A stretch of DNA of 64,000 nucleotides, taken from positions 15,639,001-15,703,000 of the forward strand of contig NC_092580.1 of assembly GCF_037975245.1 (NCBI RefSeq), written 5' to 3'. The stretch is from Apostichopus japonicus. Lineage: Eukaryota > Echinodermata > Holothuroidea > Aspidochirotida > Stichopodidae. A program made the position numbers and the translations under genes. Shown here piece after piece: positions 1 to 17,088 of the stretch. Under the pieces are notes generated by a model, which searched no databases, was not told the DNA's origin, and worked only from the letters and a program-made list of their open reading frames with translations. Position 1 is the stretch's first letter. Each line of letters opens with the position of its first letter.

Positions 1-1073
1 TAGAGATAAGTACTATTCTGTATACAAGGCCTAGGTCATGGGAACCCCAACTGGCCTTTACCTGTCCATAGGCGATTCTGTGTAGATGCAGACAAAGATG
101 TCCAAATTTCAATTTTTAAACAGAATTGCAAAAAGTAGTAGATTGTCAAAGTAAAATAGTATAAACTTTTATGTTTTGAACGTTCTTTATTTGAAAAATT
201 CAAATATCCTGAATTCCTGATGAAACATCTACTTTTGCTAAAAATGTCCATTTTGTTGCCATTTCTTTATAAATTTTGTAAGTATTTCATAAAAAAAAAA
301 AACGATTCCTGAAAGTTCAATGACCTCTTCAAACTTGTGTGTTGCTTGTACAGTAATGTTGTTCATAAAGTTTGCTGATGGAATTTTTTTAGATGTTCCA
401 AGCTTGTAGAACTAGCAGATCAATGGTGAGTGTGATTCAATTCTTCACATAATATCCTAGTATATTAGTTCTCACTTTACTTAGCTACTAGTTTAAGTTA
501 ACAGTACATACTGTAGAAAATTAACCTTGAATTTTAAATAAAACATTGCATCCATTGTAATTTATGTACAATAAGCTGATGTGCTTTTATTGTTAAGTAA
601 GTAGTTGTGACAATTTCTGTAAAACTAATATAAAAGGAATACACAGGCAATCAACACTGCATGCTTGGGTTCTTTGTTTTTAGATAAACTTGACCTGACA
701 AAATATGTTTTATTGCTTTGCTTGCTTTACTGTACCAAGAGTGGTATATGACTGCTGCACACTGTAGGGCTGACAGAGTGTCAGCCTTACATTTCAAGTT
801 AGCTTAGAGAGTCAAGTGAAAACAGATGAACCATAATCACGTTTTGAGTTTTTCTTTTCAATGTAAATTAGACAAATTGTCCTGATGGCCCTAAGCATGT
901 TGATTTTTGCATTCCACCACACCAGGGACAATTTATATATAGAATTTAATTTGCATTAAAAATACATCAATCAACATGCTCTATTAAATTTTATTTCAAT
1001 CTACAAAAAATAGAAAAAAGTATGGATAGGCCAAAAGTACAGACAAATGTCCTGTAAAGCATGTTTATTAATT
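1..1073. other. AT-rich sequence, no gene seen
   Basis: Longest frames are short and have no domain-like pattern. An A11-12 run at about 291 is the only simple repeat noticed. Confidence 0.6.
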
Positions 1074-1400
1074 CCCTTACAACATGCTGGTTTATGTACT
1101 CTTACCCCATCAATGATACATATTTTGCATTTTGTTAATGAGATCCATATTTTGTGGCTTCAAATGTCTACAGAAAAATTGGGAAAAGGGAGAAGCTACA
1201 ATTTAGTTTTTTTTCTACATTTCTTAAGAGTGTGGTAAAACTTGTCCCTTACAACATGCCTTGTTGATATCCTGTATTACATGCTAATTTATGTACTCTT
1301 ACCCAACCTATGACAAATTTAAAAGACTCTTTTATTTGCATTTGTTAGTGTGATCCATATGTTATGGCTTTGAGTATACATACAGAAAAATGCAAAAAGA
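1074..1400 (+). repeat. Diverged tandem duplication, 172-212 bp apart
   Basis: CCCTTACAACATGC (1074, 1246), TTATGTACTCTTACCC, GATCCATAT (1142, 1352) and CAGAAAAAT (1171, 1383) repeat in the same order with indels. Confidence 0.75.
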
Positions 1401-3764
1401 AGTGGATATACTCTGCTGTTTAATGGTTGTAATAGTTATTATACTTAGAGTAAAACCTCCCTCTTCACTATCTAAAATAAGGAACATTGTTAGCAATCAA
1501 GAGTGAATAAGAAATGTCTCTGAATTGTCTCGTACGACAAATATGGAATCCTCATTCACAATTGTAAATGCTTGCCTCCATCTCCATAGAGCAGTGTCCT
1601 GAACTAACAAATGCTACTAGCCTACTAACTTGTTAGGGTTGAGATTGAGGATTAATAATTAGCCTATAGGCTATAGCTTTAGAACTGTAGCCTATAGGCC
1701 TTCGTACTTTCTTAGTTAGTACTAGGCTAGTGAGGCTGGATAGGGTTGACGTTAGGCTTACCATAAAGTATGACGTTACAATGATAGTAATTTCACTAAG
1801 TAAATAATACGATCAACGATATTTGACAGTAGCTATAAACAGATTTATTTATAAACTTTAACCTTGCGAGGTCAGTACAGAATACCTACCCCTGGCTGTC
1901 ATTGAAGGCTTTTCTGCAAATATTCCGTAACAGGCAAGTAATAGAAGCAGTAATTGGGAAAATGATCTACTACAGTGTGATTTTAGTGAAATCCTGGGAA
2001 GTGTTGTCATCGAGGGTGCACAGGTTAATCCTTTTAACATATCCATGATGCGATCGACCAACGGTACGGTACTATATTTGTCGTCTGCTTCCCAATTCCT
2101 AACAATGTAGCAAAACCGTGAAAATGAAGACTTCAAGCGTGTAAATTTCCTACAACGTGCAATCCACTTCCATTATGAACAAAAATCATTGCAAATTTAA
2201 TAATGTCACCGGAAAGAGTTGAATGACTTTTTATCAGAAGCATTTGCACCACATGTATGTACGGTCCGTTATGTATAACCTTTACTATATCAGTTCACCA
2301 GCTGAAGACATGTGATGGAAGGTGTGTACGGAAGTTCCAACAGCAGTGCAGTCAATGAAATGGCATCTTGCCAAACTGTAGTATAAGCCTATTTAGTCTA
2401 ACGTTCAAATTCTTTAGGTTACAACGTTCGAAAATATAACATATACAGCTATGCAATCCTTGCATACACTTTAACGGTGAATGATTATTTATTCATTCAG
2501 TGTAGAAACGGTAACAATTCCAAAATCTCAATTTTCTTCGTGGTACAAAATCGGAACTTGTCTGTAGTAGCCTTAAATTACACTCATGTTGAATGCTGTA
2601 TCTATCGTACCAGGCCAGTCAGCTTTCTAAGTTCGTTATGCGCATGCTCGTTACGCCCACTTTCGCGTTTAAGCCAATCATGAAAGATGGGGTATTCTGA
2701 GGTAAAGTTTTACAAATTATCGACTAGTCAGCCTGCTACTAAGTAACATTTCATCGAAAAAGGGGAATGGCAGGTAACAGAAATGACACAAGGGGTGAAA
2801 GGGTTTGGAAAAAAGAACATTATAAAAGGAAGGGCCGGGGGTAAGAAGAGGGTGAACGATATGGTGACATCAAAATTAAACAAAATTAAAGTTATGTGAC
2901 ATTTCATGGCATCAGCGAGGGTTATGTAGAACCAAATATAGCGACAATAAGATCGAGTTTTTCCTCAAAATTTCTCACCAGAGAATGAAAGTAGCATAAA
3001 AAACCAGAAATGGGGTGAATAGATCGAATCATCATCCATCACACGGTGGAAAACTTTCGCGGGGGGGGGGGGATGGGTAGATGGCATGCATGAATGACTA
3101 AGGAAGATCACATTTTTCAGTAAATCTGAAGGGTGCCTTTTGTCTTAATGTTTCTCTTTTACTTCTTTGCGGTAGTATATTCAGCAAGCCTAAGTGGGTA
3201 CAACGTAATGCATGTATTCAGCTGAGCCTGGGTGACTATGAGAGGAGGAGCACTGTCTTCCCTTCTCACAATCTATAGCAAGTACAAAGGTCGCATCATG
3301 TGTAAACTCGATTGGGAGATAAACGTCTTCGTTTCCAAGACAACCATGATGTAACCTTTTTTCCCCCAGCGGAAACAGCATTAAGGAGATAGTATATCTA
3401 ATAGTACTATCACAAGTCTATTAGACATGTATGATATGCCACCATCCCATTAACGTACACATTTAATTGGTATGAATAATCATTCTTTTCAAGGTACGTA
3501 GAATAAGACGAAGAAAATGTTGTTGTTTTCTTCATGTATACTTATAATAGCCTAGCAGTCTATATGAAAACTTCTCTGGATAATTTTTGTACATAAACAA
3601 ACGGTATCATCGCTATGAAAATGTTTAACTGTTGATAAAATCGAACATTTCGGCTTAATGTAATCACCTGCATGCTTTCGCATGTAGGCTTGCGTTTGTT
3701 CCCATAGGTCTGTATAACTTTTTAATTCGCCTCAATGCAAAATATAAATATCGGACAGACTAAG
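1401..3764. other. No supported gene
   Basis: Only short ORFs without recognisable motifs. A poly-G run lies at about 3060-3072. Confidence 0.6.
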
Positions 3765-3993
3765 CCCGAAAATTCTTGAACATAAAGTTACGTCAAGTTG
3801 CAAAATATAGCACCAGATTGCATCTATAAGGATCCTTAAGTAATCAACCTCTCCCCTTAGACCCTTCCCCCAGGACGGCATTCACAAATGAATACTGTAC
3901 CCCTAAATAAGTGTTGTGCCCTCCCCAACCCTCGCCTTTGCCCCCCCCCAGACCCCCCCCCCCCCCAAGATTGAAACGTCTGGCGACGCCACT
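3765..3993 (-). repeat. Copy of the CAGTGGCGT repeat family (partial)
   Basis: It shares the segment TTGCAAAATATAGCACCA, the tract TAGACCC(C/T)TCCCC and an end CGCCACTG with the 53652-54030 element, which is in the opposite orientation. It abuts the inverted-repeat element starting after 3993. Confidence 0.55.
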
Positions 3994-5020
3994 GCACAGG
4001 GGTCCGGGGCGCGAATATTTTTTTCCCAAACTGAACTGACACTGAAATTATTTCCTCGATTCTGATTGGTTCTCAGCGAGCACGTGATATACTTTAGTTT
4101 TCAACATGGATCCTCCATAATCTGCCGATATCAGTATGATCAACACGAACAATTTTAAGATATTCACATTAGCAACTTCCCAGAACTTTTGGTAGGTATA
4201 AACGAAAGTATATAGTAGAGCAACTATTCCCAACTACTGCGCCCATTATAGGCAGTCCTCGATCGTTTGTTTCCTCGCTTGACTCCGTTCTACACAGCAC
4301 ATACATGTAATGTAGCCTATTGTACTGTGTATAGTATACAACACAATAAAACACAGTGTATTTGTAATTGTATACATGTAGCCGATTTACAAATGTACGT
4401 GGTGTTTGTGTACATTCGGGGTTGCGATACTTTCAGTTTTATAATCATAAATTCAAAATGTAATACTCGATCATTCAATGAATCAAGATAGGCCTAGTCA
4501 AATATGCAGTGGCCATGAAGACGCGCGAGCCATTGAGTGGCATTTGACGATATGTCTGTGTCTTTTGACTTGTTAACTAGTTGCATATAGCCTTATAACC
4601 TATACGTACGGAAACACAGATGTTTACCGGTACCATTAGAAGTTCTTGTACATGGTGACCTAGGAGTAGGCCTGCATTAACCGTATATACGTATTCGTAT
4701 TAGTTCGAGATCTCAAATTCACTAATAAAGGCCCTACCGCCCTTACAGTAGCTTTTGGTAACTGGAAGCCTCACATTGTATCTACATGCTGGCACACTTC
4801 GGCCTACATACTTTAACTTAGCCTGTATAAGGCCTACACACGTATTTTTGACATGATGCGGCCCATGAGGATTGGTATGATCAACATTAGCAGTGTCACA
4901 TACATTCATTGATAAACGCAGACTACCATTCCGGTTTTGATCAGCCAATCAGAATCGAGGAAATAATTTCAGTGTCAGTTCAGTTTGGGAAAAAAATATT
5001 CGCGTCCGGGCCAGGTCCGT
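3994..5020. mobile_element. Non-autonomous element with 60-bp perfect terminal inverted repeats
   Basis: Bases 4010-4069 and 4945-5004 are exact reverse complements over all 60 positions (outer end CGCGAATATTTTTTTCCC, inner end CTGATTGG). Beyond the perfect core the outer 15 or so bases on each side are partly alike (GGTCCGGGG against CTGGCCCGGA). The 875-base interior has no significant ORF. This is the structure of a MITE or a deleted DNA transposon with long inverted ends. The superfamily is not recognised and no clear target duplication was found. The outer limits are approximate. Confidence 0.7.
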
Positions 5021-5156
5021 AATTATTCTCACAACAATGGTTGTCACTCCTGCACGTCTTACTAAAACCTAGTATATACCTTTACTTATTTCTAACACTG
5101 TACGAGACGGCAAGTCACAAAATCATAACAAGTATACATATATATATATATATATA

Positions 5157-5310
5157 CAGGCGCGTATCCAGGATTTTCAAACCCGGGGGGCGCGAATTAC
5201 TATCTAAGCGGAGCGCCACCATCGGTTGGCGCGCAGCGTACAAGAAAATTTCTTATTTTGATACCCCCCAGATCACCGGAAACGGCACTTCTCGGGCTTG
5301 AAAAGACCAA
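5157..5310 (+). repeat. Repeat family R1, copy 1
   Basis: Begins CAGGCGCGTATCCAGGA immediately after an (AT)n run and carries the family core AAGCGGAGCGCCACCAT..GGTTGGCGCG, then GATC.CCGGAAA. It has no coding capacity. Confidence 0.7.
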
Positions 5311-5827
5311 CCAGATGTACACTTTTTGCCTGAGAACCAAGTATTTCCTAATAGTTTTTTTTTTCCATCCATAACCTTTTTGAAGATTGTCAACCCGGCA
5401 CACATCATGTTCGACCTGATCGCATCTCCTGTGGGTCTTTGCTTTTGTAGGTGATTCTACGTCGCGGCCCACAATACCCGTCAGCCCCACTTTTCAAGGT
5501 TTTAAGCCCCATATTTGTTCCGAATTTGAAAATTCACATTTCTCGTGAATAAACTCACTTGAAAACATACCCATAATGTTGTACAAAATTTCATCTATGG
5601 ACAACCAATATAGAAAAACTTCCTTGAACCCCTAACAGACGGTCAAAATTGCACGAGTAGAGGGAAGTGTGATGCAGAATGTTGGTCAGAAATTGTCTAA
5701 AATTCAGACACAGTTAATTTATTGGTGTAGAAATATTGCAACCTCTTATAACGGCTATTATAAAACTTGGTTGAAGGAAATGAAAAAATAGCAGATATTT
5801 CCTTCAACCGAACACTATACACATAGG

Positions 5828-6020
5828 CGTAGGAGGCGCGGCGGAAGTGGCGGAGCTAGGGGTATTGGTCAGGAGGGGCGAGAATGTTCTGTAGGGGCGC
5901 TTTCAACACTATCTAAGCGGAGCGCCACCACTGGTTGGCGCGTAGCGTACAGAAAATTTTTGAGTAAAGATACGATCCCTAGATCGCCGGAAATGACCCT
6001 TTCCGGGCCTGGCTAATTTG
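5828..6020 (+). repeat. Repeat family R1, copy 2
   Basis: Core AAGCGGAGCGCCACCA, GGTTGGCGCG and AGATCGCCGGAAATGA are present. A poly-G tract and GGCGGGGGTGCAGCCCC follow at about 6185-6250, as in other copies with degenerate ends. Confidence 0.65.
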
Positions 6021-6587
6021 CAGATAAACGAAGAATAAATAGGTGTCATCTCCAAATTACAGCAACAAAATGTGACAAATGTCAATAAGTAGATGAGAGC
6101 GCAATAAAAAAGTCAATAATCTAGAATAAGTAAAAAGTGGTAAAGAGCTGAAAAAGGCGCCAGCAGTCCATTTGAGTCCGTCAGGGGGGGGGGCATGCGC
6201 CCCTGACCGTATGGATGCTCCGCCACTGCGCGGCGGGGGTGCAGCCCCTAATTCGCCATTACTAATGTAAAAGAGAGTTTTGACATAATTGGACCTCCAT
6301 GCTTTTTATACATCTACATGAGACATGTCGTTGTTTACATTAGCATCCCGCGGTATACTGCGCAATTTTAAGGGACCGTACGGTACATGATGGCATGCGA
6401 TGTAAAAAACCGATGCTTGCTTATATGATATCGACATTAACACGTTGAACGCGCGCTTCGCGCGCGAAAATTTTTGGTTATTTTTTCAGGCAAGTCGGAG
6501 AGTTTTGAGGCTTTTCATCCTGGAACGCCATTTTCATGCTCACTGACATGATGTGATATCTGCTGTTTGCGTTACAAATTCGAACAG

Positions 6588-7287
6588 GCGCGTAGCGAGG
6601 AATTTGCCAAGGGAGGGGCGAAGCCTGTAGGCAAATTATCTCAGCGTAGCGCCACCATAGGTTGGCGCGAAGCGTACAACAAAATTTTGGCCGAAAATGC
6701 CTCCCAGATCGCTGGAAATGACACTTCCCAGGCCTTGTAAGTTGCATCTAAGCACTTTCTTTTTTGAAATTACTTAGCGATATCATTTAAAACAATGCTG
6801 AATGGGGGGGGGGCGGTCGGTCGCCCCCGGCCCAAAAATCGTCATGTTCCCCGACGACACGGTCGAGTTCGAGACCAGCCACAGTTGGTTTCATAGCACA
6901 ATTCTACACACGCGTTATGATAGACCATATATAGTATATATATATAGATCATTAGTGATCATTATAGTGGAAACGTCAAAAAATGGAGTTGTCGGTGTAA
7001 GGGGTAGGGTGAGTCACACTTTTTCGAAATCATTGATCCGTCACTGGCTACCCTTCAGCGCTGTAATGATGTCACTGTTCCTCTTTCTCTTCCCGGTGTC
7101 TTCGCGTTTTTCTTTTACTCCCTCCTTTTCTCCTTTTTCTCTCTTTCTTCTTTTTCTTTTCTCTTCCTTCCTCTCCTCCTCTTCTTTTTTCCTCTCTTTT
7201 TTTCCTTTTTTCTTCTCTTTTTTTTCTCTCCTCTTTTTCTTACCCGGGGGGCGCGCGCCCCCAACGCCCCCCCCTGGATACGCACCT
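6588..7287 (+). repeat. Repeat family R1, copy 3 with pyrimidine tract
   Basis: Starts CAGGCGCGTAGCGAGGA, contains TAGCGCCACCATAGGTTGGC and AGATCGCTGGAAATGA, and an opposing end GGATACGCACCTG lies at 7274-7286, followed by (AT)n. The inside holds the 7080-7240 pyrimidine tract. The two ends look like inverted termini, but no target duplication is clear. Confidence 0.55.
7080..7240 (+). repeat. Homopyrimidine tract (CTTT/CCTC)
   Basis: About 160 bases of almost pure C and T, lying inside R1 copy 3. Confidence 0.85.
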
Positions 7288-8031
7288 GATATATATATAT
7301 ATATATGCGTTTTTGTTTGTTTTTCCGCCCATGGTGTAAGCGTACGGTAACCTATATACAACTATTATAGTAACCGATGTTTTCCCTCGTGCATGGACTT
7401 CCCTACAATTTCACTTTAGGATACGTTATCTCTGCTCCAATAACTTTCCTATTTACGGGTACATTTCCAACCGTTTATAACTGCAAGTATTGATGCAGTT
7501 TTTTAAAGAAATGTTTAGAACAAAAACACATAAATAACCACAAAACATTTTTTTTAAAGAATTATAATAGAAAGAATAAAGATGGCCCTCGGCAGCTCTA
7601 AATAGCCTAGTTATCTTTTATGCTTATCAATTGTGCATGCATGGGTTTGTCCGCTGACTATACGATTGGCCATATTTTGATATTCCTTTTCGACATAATC
7701 CCAACAGCAATTCGAATGCATGATGCGTTTATATTCGGCGTCATTTTTGCAACCAATGAAGTCCCCATAGGAATTTACTTACATAACAAGGTTCCATCCG
7801 GTGGTTCCCTGTATACCGAAAAAAGTGTTTGTATTTTTAAAAGCAAGTTAGCAACTCATGGTGTCCATGCTGTCAACATTTATTATAGTCCATGGGCTAG
7901 CAGGACCCACCGAGCACCCCCCCCCCACTCTCCGCGAGTGGTATCATTTTGTTCAGGGGACCCGTCCAAACAATATTTTGCATGTTACCATTGAAAATGT
8001 TGAGATCGACTCTGCATTTCCGCCGTTTTCC

Positions 8032-8450
8032 AAAATGGCCGCCATTTGGAACTATTTTCACCCATATCTCGGCGTCTAAGGCTCATAGAGATATAATTCT
8101 GGTGTTTATATCCATGTTTTCTGGGTCAAGGAATCCAGTAAGAACAAAGACATAACCATTGGATCATTGCGCTGCAGCGGCCATTTTGAAATTCAAAATG
8201 GCCGCCAATTCGGAACTATTTTTACCTATAACTCAGCTTCTAAGGCACATAGAGTTATTATTCTGGTGTCTATACCCATGTTTTCAGGGTCAAGGAATCC
8301 AATAAGAATAACAACATTAACACTGGGACATTGTGCTGAGGAAGCCATTTTGAAATTCAAAATGGCCGCCATTTGGAACTATTTTCACTTTCACAAACCC
8401 ATGTTTCCAGAGTTAAGGAATCCAATAAGATCAGCAACATTATAAAAATA
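8032..8450 (+). repeat. Tandem repeat, ~164-bp unit, about 2.6 copies
   Basis: AAAATGGCCGCC starts at 8032, 8195 and 8359, giving periods of 163 and 164. Each unit continues with GGAACTATTTT and CCATGTTTTC-like blocks and GGAATCCA(A/G)TAAGA. A diverged partial unit may occur at about 8560. It lies directly 3' of the transposon-ORF relic (minus strand). Confidence 0.85.
8179..8203. repeat. 25-base near-perfect palindrome in the tandem unit
   Basis: Arms GGCCATTTTGAA and TTCAAAATGGCC are perfect reverse complements with a single A between them. A related copy lacking the outer bases occurs at the next unit boundary (about 8344-8366). Confidence 0.85.
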
Positions 8451-8645
8451 AAACAAAATAAAACATTGCCATGTTTTTATCGTCAAGTATTTCACTAGGC
8501 TCAGGGATATTAATGCTGGGCCCCTTTGTTGGTAACATATTCAACCGTCTTGAATTCCAAAATGGCTGCTTGGCATTCAGAACTAACATGTGATGCAAGT
8601 ACTTCTCTAAATTTACAGTTATCCTGATGTAACTTTCCACCTGTA

Positions 8646-9003
8646 CTACAATTCACTCTCACTGTCACTGTCATCGCTTTCTGATGGAGCAGGTAGTGAG
8701 TCTTGGTCATCAGAATCTTCATCATCTGATTCACAGCTTGGGTCAAGTAGTTCCACTTCGTCCACTAGCGCTTGGGGAAGAATTGGTCCGTCCACCCACA
8801 ATGGCTCCAGGAAACCAGACTTCAAGAGTCCATCCATGTCCATCTGTTGGCGATGGAACGTCTTGAATGGGAATGTCTGCACGTCTCCATATAGCGACCT
8901 GGTAGTTAACTCTACAGATATGCTGTTGCAACACCCCACGGCAGGGTGGTAGCATCGCCAGGTCCACGTTGCGACCAAGATGCAATTTAGCGACTGATGC
9001 TCT
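8646..9003 (-). pseudogene. Frameshifted C-terminal relic of a transposon-type ORF
   Basis: Read on the minus strand, one frame encodes LPPCRGVLQQHICRVNYQVA, then IWRRAD and PSPTDGHGWTL. The adjacent frame continues with LEPLWVDGPILPQALVDEVE and an acidic tail of Asp, Ser and Glu, ending at a stop at 8646. A one-base shift near 8828 joins the two. The combined order (LPP..L..H..R..YQ...W, then P.P..GHGW, then W....P.P..L) matches the C-terminus of a protein family I remember from cnidarian and other marine invertebrate genomes, where it is thought to be mobile-element derived. The upstream part is missing and a stop lies just before it. Function is not known. The relic reading is inference, and the match should be tested by a protein search. 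Confidence 0.6.
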
Positions 9004-9774
9004 CTAGCCCTTCATCATTAAAGATATACGATTGAGCATTTGAAACTTTTTAATATCGCTGTATAAATCTGGCAAAACTGTTATGCAGATAGTATAATTA
9101 CACCCTTCCAAGTACATAACTATACTGGGAAATAGCCTATAAATATTGTACCATATTACATCTAGGGGCTTTATAAAGTCCATAATTTCCGTTACACACC
9201 TCCCCATGTTTGACACCCCCCCCCCTGGGTAGGTCCTACATCCTTATACGGCTGGCATCAAATCGTACAGCTCACCCAGATTACACGCATTTACTACTAC
9301 CGGTATGGAACTAGATATAGACCTATATACAAGCATCATAGCATATATAGATTGTCTTGTATACAAGCATCAACTCCGTGCTCCTTATATATACGCTAGC
9401 ATGATGCTGCATTGGCAATAAACAACAAAACAAAACATTACATCGTTTCCTGACGACACATTTATCATTCGCCGACAGAAGTTGAAATTATTTCGACAAT
9501 TTTTTCGCATATAGTACCGTATCGCATACAGTGTGAACGGTATCATAACTATTAATTTCATAGTTTTCTATTTGTTTTCTTCACATCGTATCGTATACAT
9601 ATACGTACATATACACCTGCAGTGTGCAAAACTATGAATTAGGCAGAGCTTATAATGCAAAGTCCATTACAAAGTGATTTTACTGAATTTTTCTAATTTA
9701 CTCTCTTTCCTTTTTTTTGGGGAAGTGTGAATTTCTAAAACATGAGATCTCAAATTAAAGAACGTTTTAGATAC

Positions 9775-9965
9775 AACTTACAAGGCCCCGGAAGTGCCAT
9801 TTCCGGCAATCTGGTAGGGCTTTTGGCAAACAGATTTTGATTATTTTAGAGACCCAAGCCAAGGATCAGGAAGCCTTACAGTAGCTTATTTGAGAACCCT
9901 ATCCAGGTTAGATCACTACGATACGCGCTAACCGATGGTAGCGCTCCGCTTGGAAAGTGTCATAG
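9775..9965 (-). repeat. Repeat family R1, copy 4 (reverse)
   Basis: On the minus strand it reads AAGCGGAGCGCTACCATCGG with GGAAATGGCACTTCCGGGG further on, matching copies 1-3 with an approximately 60-base insertion in the middle. Confidence 0.6.
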
Positions 9966-14325
<4,360 letters not shown>

Positions 14326-16514
14326 ACGCCTACTTCCCCATTCCAGGCAAGCAAGTAATACAGGCCTATATACGCTCGTAAAGGTAGAATTTTTCTAAAT
14401 ATGAAATATGACTTTCATTGCCACCGCGGGCCGTTTAAGGAAATTATGTGAATCGACATAACATGACATTTCTAATTAAATCTCTAGAATAACCATGGTC
14501 ACGTATATCAAATACCGAAACCGATATATTCCGCCTACTCAACAAATTCCAACGGTTGATTCAGCAGAAGAGATTTCACTGACACGTTGTGCCATGTTTG
14601 TTTGTTTGTAAATAACATATCTTAGTCTAGGATACAAACACCCGCATAGTTTTATTTTAAGCTGCTGCAGAAGCGTTGATGCGAGGTCACTTTTATCACC
14701 TTTAATTATGCTAGGAAGTCAAGGAATGGTCACTCATGGTCAACGTAACAAACCGTTTACTGCCATGTACCAAGAGAATTTGTTACATAACACTGAGACA
14801 GTTAACTAGCAATAGTAGTAAAACGCTATTTTGAAAATCAAATATAACAATGTTAGAGTGCTAAAATATCTGATAAGTATGCATGGAGCTTCTGTGAGTA
14901 TATTATGTATAGAGCTTCTGTGAGTATATATAAAAAACATCATGATATATATAAAATTTACATGGTGGTGAGTACAATGATCGATACTAAGTTGTTGTGA
15001 GTTTGTCCAGCGAACTATTATTAGGTTAACTCAGGAAAGGAAACTAACGGTCACCGACTTCCCTATTTTACGCCATTACGTAAGTATTTAATTTTCAATC
15101 ACAGAGAAACATGGATTCAAAAAACAAACAAAAACCCGATACATTTATTATAGAACGTCTCGGCTTTATTGAGCCCTATTTGGGAAGCACCTTGGTAAGC
15201 GACAGAAGGTTTTAAAACCCATATAAGAAAATCCCAGCTTCACGAACTGCATTCCAAACCGTAAATTGTCGAGGGCTGCCGGAATTTCACAGCATGTGTG
15301 CCTGACACCAATTTTCATGTAAAAATCGGTGCAAAAAATCACGATCACAAACGATGATGATAAAAAAGAAAAGATTATTTTTTTCACGTTCTCGGACTTG
15401 AAAACTACGCACAATCGAAATACTTTATAGCCCGGCGTGGCAATGATGCTCATATATAGGGAACTTTTCACGGTTGAAACGCAAAAGATAAAACGCCCTC
15501 AGTTATTAAGTTGACAGTTTGTTTTGAATTTATACTACTAACATCTGATAGTATTGAACTCCAACATTAAAGGAACGACAAGGTACCACCATAAATAACA
15601 TAATGTTACTTCAGTCCGCCAGTACCGCATCAATAACGATAAAATGATTGGCTTAAACCGCGAAGTTTTGCCAGAAGAAAAATGACATAATAAACAAATA
15701 AAACATTGCAATATACTTTTTGTGAGATAGATGGATGGTTAAGAGCAGTCAACTGGTCTTACCAATTATTAAGTATGAGCAAATAATAGTCAGTGTGACA
15801 GAAGAACACAAAATGCAGCAGTAGTCCAGTACAAACACTGTAAATACCGTACTGTAAACTAATTGTTATGTGCGCGCACGGTTGATATTAAAATTCTAGA
15901 TACACCGTATAGGAATCGTCAGCGTTCATGATATGTCACGGATTTTCGGGTTGTTTACATAGCGGTGGTATGTATATGTGTGTGTGTGTGCGCGCGCGTG
16001 ATTGTGCATATGTGTCTGAGGCTGTTCATGAATGCTGTTAAGTTTTGGTTGTAATCCATCCAATGCACCCATTAGGCTACCAGGTCTAAAGTTACGACCC
16101 TTTCCGACAGTAATAATCCAAACTAAACTACCTCCATATCTATATGGTGCCCTTGGTGAAATTACGAGTACAAACAATAAAGAGTAGAGTCTTAATAGAT
16201 CTCTAGGACTATATATTATCAACATCCGATGATCTTTAATATCGTACACTTTTAAAGGGGTAAATGTCAATTAGGGGTTTTACACAACCATAACTCAACC
16301 TATATATGACTGCTGTTAGTGATTGACCATACCGTACACCCGAGTTAGGGCACGGAAGTCAATTTTATACGGGCCTCCTGATTCAAAATTTTGTAGCCTA
16401 CAAGGAACAAAATTGATAAAATGTTTAACTTCATCATGGACAAGGTTTTATAGTAACCGATGTTTCTATTTTTTTTTTCGCCAGTAGCCATTAATCATCT
16501 TAACATGAACAAAC

Positions 16515-16518
<4 letters not shown>
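14326..16518. other. No supported gene
   Basis: A short (GT)n run at about 15975-15990 followed by CGCGCGCG. Nothing else recognisable. Confidence 0.55.

Positions 16519-16611
<93 letters not shown>
16519..16611. repeat. (AT)n array
   Basis: About 46 uninterrupted AT units. Confidence 0.95.
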
Positions 16612-16613
<2 letters not shown>

Positions 16614-16928
16614 TGGATTTGTCGTCTAGTCATAATGACGTTGCTTCCGGTGTAATTTTTCAGGTGCAATGCACATGCGCAAAGCGACGGCGTAAATGAG
16701 ACGAGCAAGAATCTCAGCTACAACTTCCGGCGTAGCAGTGCTCAACTAAATCTGTTCCATTTCATGAAATGTGAAAAAATAAATAATTTGCGATTAAATC
16801 TATTAAACAAGAATCAACCGGTTAATCGTTAATATGTAACCGGCTATACCTATCTAAAAATCATAGCCATAAATATAGCTGGCCGATCATGGTATGATTT
16901 TATGATATCATACGTTTTCAATTATTAT

Positions 16929-16930
<2 letters not shown>

Positions 16931-16968
<38 letters not shown>

Positions 16969-17033
16969 CTATATATATATAACTATATATATATATATAA
17001 CTATATATATATATATAACTATATATATATATA

Positions 17034-17085
<52 letters not shown>
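16931..17085. repeat. (AT)n array with AACTAT interruptions
   Basis: AT run interrupted several times by TATAACTATATA at roughly 20-base spacing, then pure AT. Confidence 0.9.

Positions 17086-17088
<3 letters not shown>

Noticed and set aside
5157-7286. One 2.1-kb transposon with TATATATA duplications
   Set aside because: The flanks are AT microsatellites, so matching TATATATA is not informative, and three internal R1 copies argue for nested insertions.
6802-7361. 182-codon plus-strand and 106-codon minus-strand frames
   Set aside because: They run through the pyrimidine tract and repeat R1; composition explains the open frame.
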